Source of the DNA: an uncultured Clostridia bacterium
GTDB lineage: Bacteria; Bacillota; Clostridia; Lachnospirales; Lachnospiraceae
Assembly: GCA_937888895.1 (NCBI GenBank)
Contig: CALASV010000097.1
Location: forward strand, 1-14,269
Reading direction: 5' to 3'
Length of the DNA: 14,269 nt
In this document: positions 14,190 through 14,269 of the stretch, one piece after another
Layout of the letters: each line of letters opens with the position of its first letter
Position numbering within the stretch: the first letter of the stretch is position 1
Notes under the pieces: model-generated
Databases searched by the model: none
The model's input: the letters and a program-made list of their open reading frames with translations, nothing else
What the model was told of the DNA's origin: nothing
Program-made: the position numbers and the translations under genes

Positions 14190-14269
14190 GATTTTGTAAT
14201 GAATCAAAGCGAGCATGGCGGTGCTGATGTTGTCCTTGAGGTTGCAGGTGCAGACTCGACTTTCAGGCT
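14190..14269 (+). CDS. Fragment resembling a zinc-dependent (medium-chain) dehydrogenase, open at window end
   Basis: The frame directly after the stop at 14187-14189 reads DFVMNQSEHGGADVVLEV and on to AGADSTF. The 'D-x-V-x-N ... GGADVVLEVAG' pattern is that of the Rossmann half of zinc-binding alcohol/polyol dehydrogenases. No start with a ribosome binding site is visible, so it is a gene body rather than a gene start. Codons are GC-ending (GGC, GTC, GAG, GAC, TCG, TTC, AGG), unlike everything before about 14170. Either a resident gene resumes after an island edge or this is an assembly artefact. The assignment rests on about 25 residues. Confidence 0.35.

Overview
The window is AT-rich (roughly 30-35% GC by eye) with A/T-ending codons, strong GGAGG-type ribosome binding sites and sigma-A-like promoters. 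Its protein families (a DUF6674-like coiled coil, a giant surface protein with Cys/His 'TCTExG...CxxC...LGH' repeats, a GIY-YIG/helicase/methyltransferase restriction enzyme) fit a gut or rumen clostridium, most likely Lachnospiraceae. All genes lie on the + strand. Nothing like rRNA, tRNA or CRISPR was seen.

Layout. (1) 1-356: the 3' end of an AIM24-family gene, followed by a good intrinsic terminator. (2) 600-1457: a 285-aa coiled-coil protein resembling DUF6674, a family I associate with clostridial mobile elements. (3) 1615-2562: a stand-alone HEPN-domain protein with an R-x4-H motif, its own extended -10 promoter and a probable terminator; it resembles ApeA-type abortive-infection RNases. 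(4) 2563-3980: 1.4 kb with no convincing gene but much structure. It holds two copies of a ~180-bp repeat, each carrying a long three-tier hairpin with compensatory base changes, a third hairpin of the same plan, and a 349-bp MITE-like element with 23-bp terminal inverted repeats (22/23 matching) flanked by a 7-bp direct repeat. (5) 3981-9602: a 1873-aa surface protein with signal peptide, two copies of a beta-rich module, 18 Cys/His repeats, a Pro/Thr-rich stalk, one membrane segment and a cytoplasmic domain. (6) 9603-10006: terminator, then a near-consensus promoter. (7) 10007-14189: a two-gene restriction-modification operon, an 'M-like' subunit followed by a GIY-YIG / SF2 helicase / N6-adenine methyltransferase polypeptide. 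The latter stops about 63 residues after its NPPY motif. (8) From about 14170 base composition and codon use change abruptly and the frame resembles a zinc-dependent dehydrogenase, so the window ends across a junction, either an island edge or an assembly chimera.

Taken together this looks like an accessory or defence island: two probable anti-phage loci (HEPN and R-M) flank a large surface protein and a repeat-rich non-coding region. The least explained parts are the covarying hairpin family, the Cys/His-repeat surface protein with its cytoplasmic tail, and the truncated R-M enzyme at the composition break.
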